Positions 8,607-16,998 of a stretch of DNA of 23,989 nucleotides are shown piece by piece. A program made the position numbers and the translations under genes. Within the stretch, counting starts at the first letter, position 1, and every line of letters starts with the position of its first letter. Origin of the DNA: Alteromonas mediterranea DE (GTDB lineage Bacteria; Pseudomonadota; Gammaproteobacteria; Enterobacterales; Alteromonadaceae); the NCBI RefSeq assembly GCF_000020585.3, contig NC_011138.3, positions 2,894,851 through 2,918,839 of the forward strand, given 5' to 3'. The notes below the pieces were generated by a model. The model did not search any database and was not told the origin of the DNA. It saw nothing but the letters and a program-made list of their open reading frames with translations.

Positions 8607-9161
8607 ATGGCTTTTCACCTATCAAATGGGAAAGTAAAACAGACTCACGCACTTAACATGGTTATGGGGTTTACTCTGTTGGAGGTACTCATTGCGGTTT
8701 TACTTTTAAGCATATTGTCTATGATAGCCGCCCCCTCTTTTCAGCGATGGCAAGAGCGCCATGCTTTCAAGCATTTTGCTACCCATTTTGCGAACTTAGC
8801 AAGACATGCACGCATTTACGCGCTCACTCATAAAAAGCCTTTTTACCTCATTGCAAAAGTGGAAAATACGCACTGCGTAATAATAAGTGATGACGAAAAC
8901 TGTACCTGCTCGACACACCAAAGTTGCGCAGTCAATGACGCTGCTTATTGGGAGCCTCCTACGCAATGGAGCACTCAACTTGCTACCTTAAACGGTACAG
9001 ACAAAACTGTTGCTTTCAATCAGCATGGTACGCTGAACTTTGGTAGCAACACCACCTTCACACTAAATAGTCAGCACTTTAACGGGAAAGTGACAATTAA
9101 CGCGCTGGGGCGAGTGAAACTATGCAGCGTGCAAAGCGTTGTTGGTGTTGCGTCATGTTAA
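8607..9161 (+). CDS. GspH/FimT (PpdA-like) minor pilin
   Basis: This 184-aa prepilin has a cleavage site VMG|FTLLEVLIA (Gly-21, Phe+1, Glu+5). The hydrophobic helix is followed by a FimT-like segment with LARHARIYALTHKKPF and three cysteines around CTCSTHQSC. The C-terminus LGRVKLC...VASC is typical of this family. It is the first of four tightly packed genes. The next begins inside its last codons (ATGTTAA overlap at 9155-9161). The gene order and classes correspond to E. coli ppdA-ppdB-ygdB-ppdC, with this one in the ppdA position. A later Met (8658) just before the cleavage site is an alternative start. A GGA lies 8 nt upstream of the chosen ATG. Confidence 0.86.
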   Translation: MAFHLSNGKVKQTHALNMVMGFTLLEVLIAVLLLSILSMIAAPSFQRWQERHAFKHFATHFANLARHARIYALTHKKPFYLIAKVENTHCVIISDDENCTCSTHQSCAVNDAAYWEPPTQWSTQLATLNGTDKTVAFNQHGTLNFGSNTTFTLNSQHFNGKVTINALGRVKLCSVQSVVGVASC

Positions 9162-9784
9162 AACAACGACAAAGCTCGAACAGTGCGAGTGGCTTCAGCA
9201 TTACCGAACTTATGGTGGCGTGTGCTTTATCAGGCTTGCTGATCGCCGCTGTTAGCACGTATGCGGCTCAGTCTCACATTGACTTAGCTTCGCTACAACA
9301 CGCCACCAGCATAGAAGAAGACATGCGTGCCGTGCAAAGTACTATCTCACGACATTTAAGCCGGGCGGGCTTCATCCAACATACCAATGTACTTACGCCG
9401 TTCATTTCACTTCAAAACAATAATAATGGCTTGTCGAACGTTGCAATTAGTCAGCGTGTGGGCGAGCCATCTAATAGCTGTATAACCTTTTCTTACGACA
9501 AAAGTGGTGATGGCTTAATCTCTGTGTCCCAAGGAGAGTTTTTTGGCTACCGCCTTCACGATAAGGCAATAGAATACCGAGTGGGCGGAAAAACATGCCT
9601 GCAAGGCGGATGGTTTGATTTGACCGACCCTCAAACGGTTAAAGTTACACAGTTTAGTGCGAACTTACTACACCAAAGCAGTTGGGGAGCAGCCTATGAG
9701 ATTGTTATAGCGTTAAAGAGCGCCATTAACCCAGTCGTGGAGAGTGAAGAAAAATTTGTAATTGAGGTAGCCAATGACGGTTAG
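9155..9784 (+). CDS. PilW/PpdB-like (J-type) minor pilin
   Basis: This prepilin of about 209 residues has the site SASG|FSITELMVA (Gly-13, Phe+1, Glu+5), followed by a membrane helix. The body ISRHLSRAGF resembles the PilW/GspJ segment after the helix. The start ATG overlaps the stop of the preceding gene (ATGTTAA), which fits translational coupling. An upstream in-frame ATG at 9122 would give a Cys-rich leader and overlap much further, so I rejected it. It corresponds in order and class to E. coli ppdB. J-type subunits form the pilus-tip priming complex with H, I and K types. Confidence 0.85.
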   Translation: MLKQRQSSNSASGFSITELMVACALSGLLIAAVSTYAAQSHIDLASLQHATSIEEDMRAVQSTISRHLSRAGFIQHTNVLTPFISLQNNNNGLSNVAISQRVGEPSNSCITFSYDKSGDGLISVSQGEFFGYRLHDKAIEYRVGGKTCLQGGWFDLTDPQTVKVTQFSANLLHQSSWGAAYEIVIALKSAINPVVESEEKFVIEVANDG

Positions 9785-10676
9785 AAAAGGCACAGGGTTC
9801 TTAGCTGTTAGCTCAAGCCGCACTCACTTGCAACAAGGTATGGCCGTACTCACCATTGTGGCCATACTGCTTAGCGCAATTACTTTCGCTACCTTAAGCA
9901 CGTCTCAAAAGGTCCAGCAATACTACGCGATAGAAAAAGTAAGACAGCACACTGAAAACTCACAAGTCATGCTTAAACAGCATATTAGAGGTATAGCAAG
10001 TGCGCTACGTACACAAAGCGTGTCCAGTGTGTTAAATACAATAAACAACACTAACTTCTTGACGACAATACAGGTTGACGAACTAGAGGGTGCGCAGCAC
10101 CAGCCCCTTACTCACTATGAAATAAGCGTATCTCACGATACAGAAAACATTAAGTACAAGGCAAAGTTTCTTCGCTACCCTGCTCTTTTAAGAATTCCAA
10201 CGCCAGCCCAACAATTTTCGTGGGACAGTGAGTTAACCCAATGGTTATTCAATCGTGACGTGACAGCGCTGAGCGCTGACTTTTTTCCCAGTAGCATAAC
10301 AGCCACCCAGTGCCACAATATAGTGCCTGCAAGTATATACTGGATCGATGGCAACTGCGTTTTAGATAGTAGCGCTCTGTCTCATAGCTCAAATTCACAG
10401 CCCACGTTACTGTTCGTTGTAAATGGTGATGTGAGCCTTAGCGCGAATACGCACTTTTATGGGCTTATTGTCATGCTTTCAACAACATCTTCTAGCTATA
10501 CGCTAAACGTGAGCGCTTCAGCAACTGTTACTGGTGCTTATGTCTCTAACGCCCCTATTTACAGCAATATTAATGGCGTTATAGCTCCCGCACCTGCCCT
10601 GCTAAAAACGCTGCAGGCACACACCGCTTTGGCAAAAATTATTCCCATTCCAGGAACTTGGTATGACATTGATTAA
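9774..10676 (+). CDS. PilX/YgdB-like (K-type) minor pilin with extended C-terminal domain
   Basis: This 300-aa protein has a prepilin-like N-terminus LQQG|MAVLTIVAILL in which Glu+5 is replaced by Thr. That is the mark of K-type tip subunits (PilX, GspK, YgdB). A membrane helix spans about 23-42. The C-terminal half (about 220-270) reads as short, regular beta strands (FVVNGDVSLSANTHFYGLIV, then TVTGAYVSN), suggesting a beta-solenoid-like or sheet fold. It is about twice the size of E. coli YgdB. The ATG at 9774 overlaps the preceding stop by 11 nt and has GAGGT at 5-6 nt. It occupies the ygdB position of a ppd-type operon. Confidence 0.8.
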   Translation: MTVRKGTGFLAVSSSRTHLQQGMAVLTIVAILLSAITFATLSTSQKVQQYYAIEKVRQHTENSQVMLKQHIRGIASALRTQSVSSVLNTINNTNFLTTIQVDELEGAQHQPLTHYEISVSHDTENIKYKAKFLRYPALLRIPTPAQQFSWDSELTQWLFNRDVTALSADFFPSSITATQCHNIVPASIYWIDGNCVLDSSALSHSSNSQPTLLFVVNGDVSLSANTHFYGLIVMLSTTSSSYTLNVSASATVTGAYVSNAPIYSNINGVIAPAPALLKTLQAHTALAKIIPIPGTWYDID

Positions 10677-11001
10677 AAAACGACACGTAACGGAAGGCCT
10701 GATAGGGTCCCCCCACTGCCAGTACGATTTAAATAGGGTAAGGACACGGTATTTTGCTCACAGAGGCGGGACGCTAGTAGAGGTACTAGTTGCGCTGGTT
10801 ATTTTCATGAGTACCAGCACTTATTTACTGTCCAGCAAAATCGACGCGTTACGGCTTTGGCAGGCTACCCTTGATAAACGAGAGAATCAAACCCTGGCGA
10901 CGAACGCGGCGCGACTAGCCTACACACAAGATAATGTAGAGCAGCATTGGGGCGATATTGCGATATTTGGTATACCTACACCCCGATTAAATGGACCCTA
11001 G
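10663..11001 (+). CDS. PilV/PpdC-like (I-type) minor pilin with atypical cleavage site
   Basis: This 112-aa protein has the hydrophobic segment TLVEVLVALVIFM after a leader of about 35 residues, much longer than usual. Aligning Glu to +5 puts the cleavage after Gly-35 (RG|GTLVE), leaving Gly at +1 where Phe, Met, Leu or Val is expected. The rest (KIDALRLWQATLDKRENQTLA) fits short PpdC/GspI-like proteins, and the length matches E. coli PpdC. The start overlaps the preceding stop by 14 nt, with AGGA 7 nt upstream. It is last in the operon, convergent with pilE (37 bp between stops, no clear terminator). Confidence 0.72.
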   Translation: MTLIKKRHVTEGLIGSPHCQYDLNRVRTRYFAHRGGTLVEVLVALVIFMSTSTYLLSSKIDALRLWQATLDKRENQTLATNAARLAYTQDNVEQHWGDIAIFGIPTPRLNGP

Positions 11002-11038
11002 AGAAAAAGGGGGGCTACGAAGGTCGACTCTGAGAGCG

Positions 11039-11503
11039 TTAACAAGACCAGCAATATTCGCTGGATTCTAGGCTACCATTGTTGTTCTTATCCCAGCCTT
11101 TTCTCCCATCGCTGAAATAAAACAGCGCGCCGTCTGTGGCTTGGGCCGAACCCGACACCGGCGTGGCTTTAAGTTCATAGGCAGTAGCACTAGCTGCAAC
11201 AATAGACAGTGTATAACGCTTATTCGCTTGTGGTTCGGAAGACGGAGAGTAGGATGCAAAAATAGCGGGCGCCCCTGTGTTTGCTCCCCCACTTGCTGCG
11301 CCTTCATAGCTAAATGAGCCATTGTGGTGGCGCTCCATTGCCGAAGCAAAGCCCAATAAGTCTGCCTGCCCAGTACCGCGATACCCATCTGCGATAACTC
11401 CTTGGTATGAGGGGTAGGCTATCGCGGCGATAATACCGACAATAGCCACAACGATCATGAGTTCTATAAGTGAAAAACCCTGTTGAGATACTTTCGTTTT
11501 CAT
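11039..11503 (-). CDS. pilE: Type IV minor pilin PilE
   Basis: This 154-aa prepilin has the canonical site SQQG|FSLIELMIVVAIVG (Gly-9, Phe+1, Glu+5) and the helix ending AIAYPSYQ. The C-terminal region contains GWDKNNNGSLESSEYCWSC: an Asp/Asn-rich loop and two closing Cys residues typical of PilE minor pilins in pilVWXY1E clusters. It begins 2 nt after the pilY1 stop, with GAGAG about 6 nt upstream, and is the last gene of that transcript. In Pseudomonas the equivalent protein links the tip complex to the pilus shaft. Confidence 0.93.
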   Translation of the reverse strand: MKTKVSQQGFSLIELMIVVAIVGIIAAIAYPSYQGVIADGYRGTGQADLLGFASAMERHHNGSFSYEGAASGGANTGAPAIFASYSPSSEPQANKRYTLSIVAASATAYELKATPVSGSAQATDGALFYFSDGRKGWDKNNNGSLESSEYCWSC

Positions 11504-11505
11504 GA

Positions 11506-14500
11506 TTACTCTCTTTCCGTTTCAGAATGCCAACTGCCGCGCTGAATGCGTTCGAAACGGCCATAGATATTTTCAGCTAAACATTCAAATGCATTGACGC
11601 AATCAACATCATTGCCGTCTTCATCCACTTCTATTACTGCAGACACGCACTCGGTACCTAAACATACTACGGGGCTTACAATATCTTCGATTAGGATTTT
11701 CGTTTCTGGCGCTATACCCGTTTGTTTTAAATCAGCGGAGCGATCCTCTCCATTCACTTCACCATCGTTGTTGACATCGGTTACTGCATTACCGTTAAAC
11801 ATACTGACGAGATACGCGCGGCTGTTGCCAGTAGGCGGTGCACAGGCACTGGTACTACTCTCAGCAGGTACGTAGGTGGTAAAGAACACCTTGTAATCAA
11901 TAATGAGCGGTGAAGACAGCACTTTCTCACCGTTGATTGTTAGATTTAGATACCAACCGGCTTTATTCGCGAAGGTTTGAGAAGCAAGTGCTCGCTCACT
12001 CTCATCGTTACTATTTAGAGCATGACTGGTGGCGTTATACATATCTGATTCAGTTACTGTACTCATGTAAGTGTAATCACCGTTCGTATCGCGGTTGAAT
12101 ACGCCACTGTCTTTGAGCATATAGAAATTATCTTCTACTACCGTATCTAAAGGAGATGCACGCCATCCGCTGCCTAGCGCTATGCCATAATATAACTCAT
12201 CGCCCAATGCGACTTCCGTGACATCAGGGCCATAATAGAAACGGCGGTTTGTTTCTTCTGTATCACCACCAAAATCAGCAAGACGTTCCCCTTTGATAAA
12301 GTCTGCCCCAGACTCACCATTGTAGATGTCCAAGCGGAATAATTGTCCGCCTGTATCGGAAACATACATGTGGTCAGCGAACCCATCATTGTCCCTGTCG
12401 ATGACAGAAATACGCCCTGGCACACTGTACGTCATATTACTAAGGTTCAAGTCTGCATCTTCGTTACTCGCATGCCACAGTAAGCTTCCGGTATCTGCAT
12501 CGAACATAAACACGGCGTTGCCCATCACATCACTCGCTCTTACAGAGCGATCATCCTGCGCGTCGTCGTAACCACCACCTATAATCATGACGTTTTTAAC
12601 CTGCCCCCCCATATTTACTTTAGTAATAGTAGGTCTAGACCAGGTTTGCCCTAGTTTCGCAAGGGTACCTGCCCCCCCTTCTATTTTGAATTTAAGCTTC
12701 GGAGAATCTTTTTGTGTAACGTCAAATACATAGTAATTACGACCGCCTCGACGCATACCTACGTAAAGGTATTTTTTATCATCGACGGTTCGTAAAATCA
12801 TGTCGCCATCTAGGCCATATTCATGCTCTAACGTGGGTGTGTCCTTATAAAAATGGTGCAAATTCTGCAGTAACTCTTTTGGCATGATGGCAAAATTCTC
12901 TTCCCCGCTTGAAGTATCGAAAGAATGCAGCATCCCCTGGTTAGTTGCGACGAAAATAGCGGAGTCGTTGGAGCCATAATTAACAATAATAGGCTGAGAG
13001 TGGATAGGATCTCCCATTTGTGTTCGGTAGTCACTGGTACTGCCATCACCATTGCTGTCTTTTACATCTACGCCTCTCGCCCACTTTAAAATGGCATCTC
13101 TCAAGTCGTCCGCATCGGTTTCACCTTGAATAGCTAGATCAGCGTTGGTGATGCTTGTGTTGTCTTCATGCAGCGCGTTTGCACTACTTGCAATGGTGCC
13201 AGCTCCGTCAAAGACATAGATATTTCTGTTTGCTCCCAAACGGCTAGATGCGCCGCCTTCACTTACTTCACTACCATCAGCCAGCGTTGACCAGTAGCTA
13301 TGTGCGTTTTCTGTAAAGAACCCTGTTTCGCTGTCTACGGCATTTAAGCTATTTTTGTCGAGAATTTTATCGCCGCTTAAGCGGTAGCGTTTTAAATTAC
13401 CCGGCCACATTGCGCCCTCGCTTGGCTTAAATAAAGCAAAGTAAAGCTCATCTCTGTGTGTAAGACGGTTAAGTTGGTTTACCGCCACGCCAGGCGAAAC
13501 AAAGGTAGCATTAACGTCTTTTACTGAACGTAAAATAGTGTTGAAGGCCTCTAAAAGGTCAGTACTGTTGTCTGCTTGATAAAAACCACCGCCGCTTTGC
13601 AGCGCCAGTTGGTTTAGGAAGTTATTTGCGGTGTTATTAGCCGCAAACCCTATTGTATGGGTAATAACCCTGGGACCAATTACGGATGTCGAGGTATCGC
13701 TAATATTTCTAACCAGATCCAAGCCACACTTTTCTCCACCATTTCCCGTACAGCTTTGACCCAGTAAGGTTTGGATTTTCGAAACGCTATGATTGTTATT
13801 GGCTTCACCGTCAGATAGCAGCACAATATGATTATTGGTTTGGCACTGTAAGTCAGACACCGGAGATATGTAAGTTGCAGGCGTAGGGATTTGTTCGGTG
13901 ATACAGTCACTGTCAGATAGGTTATCTTCGGTACACCCCCACGGTAAAATAGAATCAGCCCCTAAATAAGAACTGCGATGGCTCACTCGCGTGCTTCGCC
14001 TTACAGACCAATTCACGTCGTTTTCGCCACGCTTTCGCCCATAGTCAACGCTTCTACCACCATAATAATTGGCCGCTTCCAATAGCGTATCCACAATTGG
14101 AGTAAAGCCATTTGCACTTAATTCATCTATTTTACTGACTAGATGTTCACGCACGGTAGCCGATGCACCTGGGGTAGCAGCTCCATTAAATTTAACGATA
14201 AGCTTTGGCGCCTTTGATGGCGAGTTGTAAGTGTGAGCACCGCGGTAAGAAACAAAGTTATCCATCACGAACGCCATATCATTACCAGATTGCCAACCAG
14301 AGCGGTCGACTATTTGCTTCACAATGCCACTTATGTCGGGCGTTCTATAGACGTAATTGTTATAAAAGTCGGGCATTGACCAAGTGATACCAGAGGTCTT
14401 AGGAAGGTTTCGTAGCCGGTAGCGTCGGTTCGGGTGAAAGTCTGATGCATCATCGTCAGCCACCCCGCGAATGCGCATACTCGGGTTGCCATACGTTCGG

Positions 14501-15573
14501 GTAGAGTAGGCAGTAAACTCTAAATAAGCGTCGGTTATAACTGCGCCCTGTGGAATATTTACATTTCTAAAACGTACGCCAATATAGTCGTTGTAAGACG
14601 AATTAAAAGACAGTTCGCCCCCCGTATTTGGGTAGCCATTTACATCTTCTTCGGAATTATCTTTCGCATCAGCAACCTGATAGATCCCCTCGCCCTGCAC
14701 GCACCCTGATGCTGTAGAATCGTCGTACGATACAACTAACTGTGGCGCACCACTTTGTCCCACATCACTCGCCCTTACTTCACGTGCACTGGCCGGGTCT
14801 GCGCTTGTACCTTCAATTAAAATATTGATGTTTTTGCCACCACACCACGCTGATAAATCCACCACCTCTTGAATAACTGCACTTATATCAGGCGTGGTTA
14901 TTACTTCGCCCGACGCAGGAAAGCTGTTGTCGGTTAACCACTCAATATTAGCTGCGGTTTTACTGCGTTCGCTAAGATTGTTGCTAGACGATGAAAAAGC
15001 ACTACTTGATGCTGAGGCTTCAGCTGATATCACCAGCGATGTGCCAGCCACATTGAATCTTTCAGACGTAAACCGAATGCTCGCATTTAAAATCGTCGCG
15101 CCCTGAGGGATATTTAATTCAGTAAAACGCAGTCCAGATGTTACCGTTTTGGTGCCGCTGCTTAAGATTAAATCATTACTATCTGTGGTAACACTTCCAT
15201 TTATTTCGTGGGCATCGTGATTGTCGTCATTGGTGGAAATGATAATTTCAGGCCGTACCGACTCATCGATATTGCGAACAGGGTATAGAATAGGGCCGCC
15301 GTGGTCAGAAAAGCGCATGAGCCCGGCATTGATATTCGTTGCTGAACTCAACGCCTCTTTGAGGGCATTTTGGACGCGAAGCATTCTTGTTTGGCTAGTG
15401 TTATCGTAATTACCCATACTGCCCGACGAGTCCATAATAAACAGTACGTTAGGATTGTAGGTTACCGCGTTACTGGCGTTTCCAAGGTAAATGTCTAGGT
15501 CATCACCAAAAGCGGAAAAACCGATACAGCTAAACAGCGAAATGGAAGCAAGGTAAGTTGTTAGTTTTTTCAT
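11506..15573 (-). CDS. pilY1: PilY1 type IV pilus tip adhesin / calcium-binding protein
   Basis: This is a 1355-aa secreted protein that sits at the pilus tip and controls extension, adhesion and surface sensing in relatives. A signal peptide of about 23 residues is followed by a von Willebrand A (VWA) domain whose metal site DSSGS is at 48-52. The VWA fold breaks off after about residue 105, two homologous beta-rich modules follow (about 146-284 and 330-463), and the VWA resumes near 472 with LLSDGE at 585-590 and HTIGFA at 639-644. The C-terminal PilY1 beta-propeller (about 690-1240) has calcium-type loops at 839-848 (DSNGDG) and 1059-1067 (DRDNDGFAD). A third, dockerin/EF-like loop is at 1266-1277, with Cys pairs near the end. 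AGG lies 7 nt before the ATG. It lies between pilX (8 nt) and pilE (2 nt). Confidence 0.96.
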   Translation of the reverse strand: MKKLTTYLASISLFSCIGFSAFGDDLDIYLGNASNAVTYNPNVLFIMDSSGSMGNYDNTSQTRMLRVQNALKEALSSATNINAGLMRFSDHGGPILYPVRNIDESVRPEIIISTNDDNHDAHEINGSVTTDSNDLILSSGTKTVTSGLRFTELNIPQGATILNASIRFTSERFNVAGTSLVISAEASASSSAFSSSSNNLSERSKTAANIEWLTDNSFPASGEVITTPDISAVIQEVVDLSAWCGGKNINILIEGTSADPASAREVRASDVGQSGAPQLVVSYDDSTASGCVQGEGIYQVADAKDNSEEDVNGYPNTGGELSFNSSYNDYIGVRFRNVNIPQGAVITDAYLEFTAYSTRTYGNPSMRIRGVADDDASDFHPNRRYRLRNLPKTSGITWSMPDFYNNYVYRTPDISGIVKQIVDRSGWQSGNDMAFVMDNFVSYRGAHTYNSPSKAPKLIVKFNGAATPGASATVREHLVSKIDELSANGFTPIVDTLLEAANYYGGRSVDYGRKRGENDVNWSVRRSTRVSHRSSYLGADSILPWGCTEDNLSDSDCITEQIPTPATYISPVSDLQCQTNNHIVLLSDGEANNNHSVSKIQTLLGQSCTGNGGEKCGLDLVRNISDTSTSVIGPRVITHTIGFAANNTANNFLNQLALQSGGGFYQADNSTDLLEAFNTILRSVKDVNATFVSPGVAVNQLNRLTHRDELYFALFKPSEGAMWPGNLKRYRLSGDKILDKNSLNAVDSETGFFTENAHSYWSTLADGSEVSEGGASSRLGANRNIYVFDGAGTIASSANALHEDNTSITNADLAIQGETDADDLRDAILKWARGVDVKDSNGDGSTSDYRTQMGDPIHSQPIIVNYGSNDSAIFVATNQGMLHSFDTSSGEENFAIMPKELLQNLHHFYKDTPTLEHEYGLDGDMILRTVDDKKYLYVGMRRGGRNYYVFDVTQKDSPKLKFKIEGGAGTLAKLGQTWSRPTITKVNMGGQVKNVMIIGGGYDDAQDDRSVRASDVMGNAVFMFDADTGSLLWHASNEDADLNLSNMTYSVPGRISVIDRDNDGFADHMYVSDTGGQLFRLDIYNGESGADFIKGERLADFGGDTEETNRRFYYGPDVTEVALGDELYYGIALGSGWRASPLDTVVEDNFYMLKDSGVFNRDTNGDYTYMSTVTESDMYNATSHALNSNDESERALASQTFANKAGWYLNLTINGEKVLSSPLIIDYKVFFTTYVPAESSTSACAPPTGNSRAYLVSMFNGNAVTDVNNDGEVNGEDRSADLKQTGIAPETKILIEDIVSPVVCLGTECVSAVIEVDEDGNDVDCVNAFECLAENIYGRFERIQRGSWHSETERE
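14185..15138 (-). repeat. Tandem pair of homologous modules inside pilY1
   Basis: Two protein modules of about 135-140 residues (codons at 14722-15138 and 14185-14586) share matching anchor segments: LNIPQGATILNASIRFT against VNIPQGAVITDAYLEFT, TPDISAVIQEVVDLSAW against TPDISGIVKQIVDRSGW, and APQLVVSYD against APKLIVKFN. They look like beta-sandwich adhesion-type modules, arisen by duplication and long since diverged. They sit between the two halves of the VWA domain. Confidence 0.8.
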
Positions 15574-15581
15574 TGTGATAC

Positions 15582-16145
15582 CTATTGTGAAGCCGGGCCA
15601 AACACTGATGCAGCTAAACTATTAGCTACCACTGAGGATTTACCCGAAACTTTCCCACAGCCTCTTATAATAAATACGTGACAGTTAACGTTACTTCCCC
15701 CGATAACGTTACTAGACCCTCTGCACGCCTGCTCGCGTATAAATGCCGTTCGAGACCAACTTTTAGATGACGCTTCACTTTGATAAGTACCGTCAGTGAT
15801 ATGCCGGTCTCCAATCGAAAGTCCCCCTTCTGTCATATACCTATCTGTCCATTCTCCTTCGTCAAAACAGCTCATGGTATCTACAGTTGGGTCAAAAATA
15901 TTACCTTGCCTTGCTTCAGATAGCGGGTCTGTCTTTGTTGCATCGGTTAAGAGGGTTTCATCTTCCGACTCAAAAAATACCCCCGCAATAGCCGCTTCAG
16001 CCGCATCGAACGCTAACCCGCTTTGCTGCATAGACACTGCCATTTTAGATTGTGACAAACTACTAGTAACCGCGCTTACACCTAAAACAGTAATAGAGAG
16101 TAATACAAGCAGTGCAAACACCATCACTAGCCCCTGCTGTTTCAT
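15582..16145 (-). CDS. pilX: Type IV minor pilin PilX
   Basis: This 187-aa PilX has a short leader MKQQG|LVMVFALLVLL. As in other PilX/GspK proteins, Glu+5 is missing (Phe here), which fits a terminal position at the pilus tip. The helix is followed by the conserved-looking SGLAFDAAEAAIAG segment typical of PilX N-terminal domains, and the rest is a Cys-containing domain with a late CHVFIIRGCG. AGGAG lies 6 nt before the ATG, which overlaps the pilW stop (ATGA). pilY1 follows after 8 nt. Confidence 0.92.
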   Translation of the reverse strand: MKQQGLVMVFALLVLLSITVLGVSAVTSSLSQSKMAVSMQQSGLAFDAAEAAIAGVFFESEDETLLTDATKTDPLSEARQGNIFDPTVDTMSCFDEGEWTDRYMTEGGLSIGDRHITDGTYQSEASSKSWSRTAFIREQACRGSSNVIGGSNVNCHVFIIRGCGKVSGKSSVVANSLAASVFGPASQ

Positions 16146-16984
16146 TGTGAACTCCTGACAAAATTTTTCATATTTCGAAGTGCCAGCGTCTTTGAGAAAA
16201 CCTGGTAGTAATGCGCCGTGTCCATGGTTTTAGACGCTTCGTTTAACAGTGCAAACTTTTGCGCGTTAGTTTGCCTAACTTCATTTTGATAACTTTTAAT
16301 CATGAGGGCCCATCGCAGTGACACAACTTGTTGATTAAGTGATCTTAAACCCGTTATCTCATCGGCGGTTACGTAAGAGATGGCTTGCCCTTGAGATGTG
16401 CTGATACTGTCGGAAATGCCAAATTGCACTTGAAAGCTTTCTACGTTATCGAGAAGGGTGACAGTAACTGGTGAAACCGACTGCGGCTTTAAGCCCCGCA
16501 AAACACGTCCATCGTATCCGGTACACTTGAGCGTACTGCCGCTTACAAAGTAGTGATTAACCACATGAAATTCGCTGCCTAAAGCGTAACCGTGTTGGTT
16601 TCCCGTGCAATCCTCTTGACCTAGCAGGCTCACTACAAGTTTATCGCTGCCGCCGCTAGACGTTTGCACGCTGCCTAAGGTAGCGTTGTTAACAAAATCA
16701 CCAGCAACAGCAATAGGATGATTTTCAACGTAGGCAGCTTCGGCCACTATATCAACTGAGGTGTCTACATTCGCGGTAATCTGGTCATAGCGGCCTACTT
16801 CGTAAAATTCAGCGGAAAGGCGTCCCATGATAAAGCGCCCCGACTCTTGTACTTGAGCGACAGCTTGGTTCAGTTTGTTAGTAACACTGCTACTAACAAG
16901 TACTTGAATAATTGCACCAGAAATAACTAAACCTAAGGTTAAGGTAATCATGAGCTCGACTAATGAAAAGCCCCGCTGACTCAT
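16142..16984 (-). CDS. pilW: Type IV minor pilin PilW
   Basis: This 280-residue prepilin has MSQRG|FSLVELMITLTLGLVISG (Gly-5, Phe+1, Glu+5) and the segment AVAQVQESGRFIMGRLSAEF, a hallmark of PilW. An ATG at 17002, overlapping the pilV stop as ATGA, is an alternative start six codons upstream. I prefer 16984 because AGAGGTG lies 8 nt before it and the leader is then the usual short type. It is the J-type subunit of the tip complex with PilV (I) and PilX (K). It overlaps pilX by 4 nt. Confidence 0.92.
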   Translation of the reverse strand: MSQRGFSLVELMITLTLGLVISGAIIQVLVSSSVTNKLNQAVAQVQESGRFIMGRLSAEFYEVGRYDQITANVDTSVDIVAEAAYVENHPIAVAGDFVNNATLGSVQTSSGGSDKLVVSLLGQEDCTGNQHGYALGSEFHVVNHYFVSGSTLKCTGYDGRVLRGLKPQSVSPVTVTLLDNVESFQVQFGISDSISTSQGQAISYVTADEITGLRSLNQQVVSLRWALMIKSYQNEVRQTNAQKFALLNEASKTMDTAHYYQVFSKTLALRNMKNFVRSSQ

Positions 16985-16998
16985 GTGTTTCACACCTC

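Noticed and set aside
11594..15409. Several antisense open frames of 60-93 codons within pilY1
   Set aside because: They lie inside a continuous, well-recognised 1355-codon gene and have no ribosome-binding sites or family similarity.
15796..16158. 120-codon plus-strand frame opposite pilX
   Set aside because: It is antisense to a clear PilX gene with a good ribosome-binding site. The translation is Ser/Ala-rich low-complexity sequence typical of a shadow frame.
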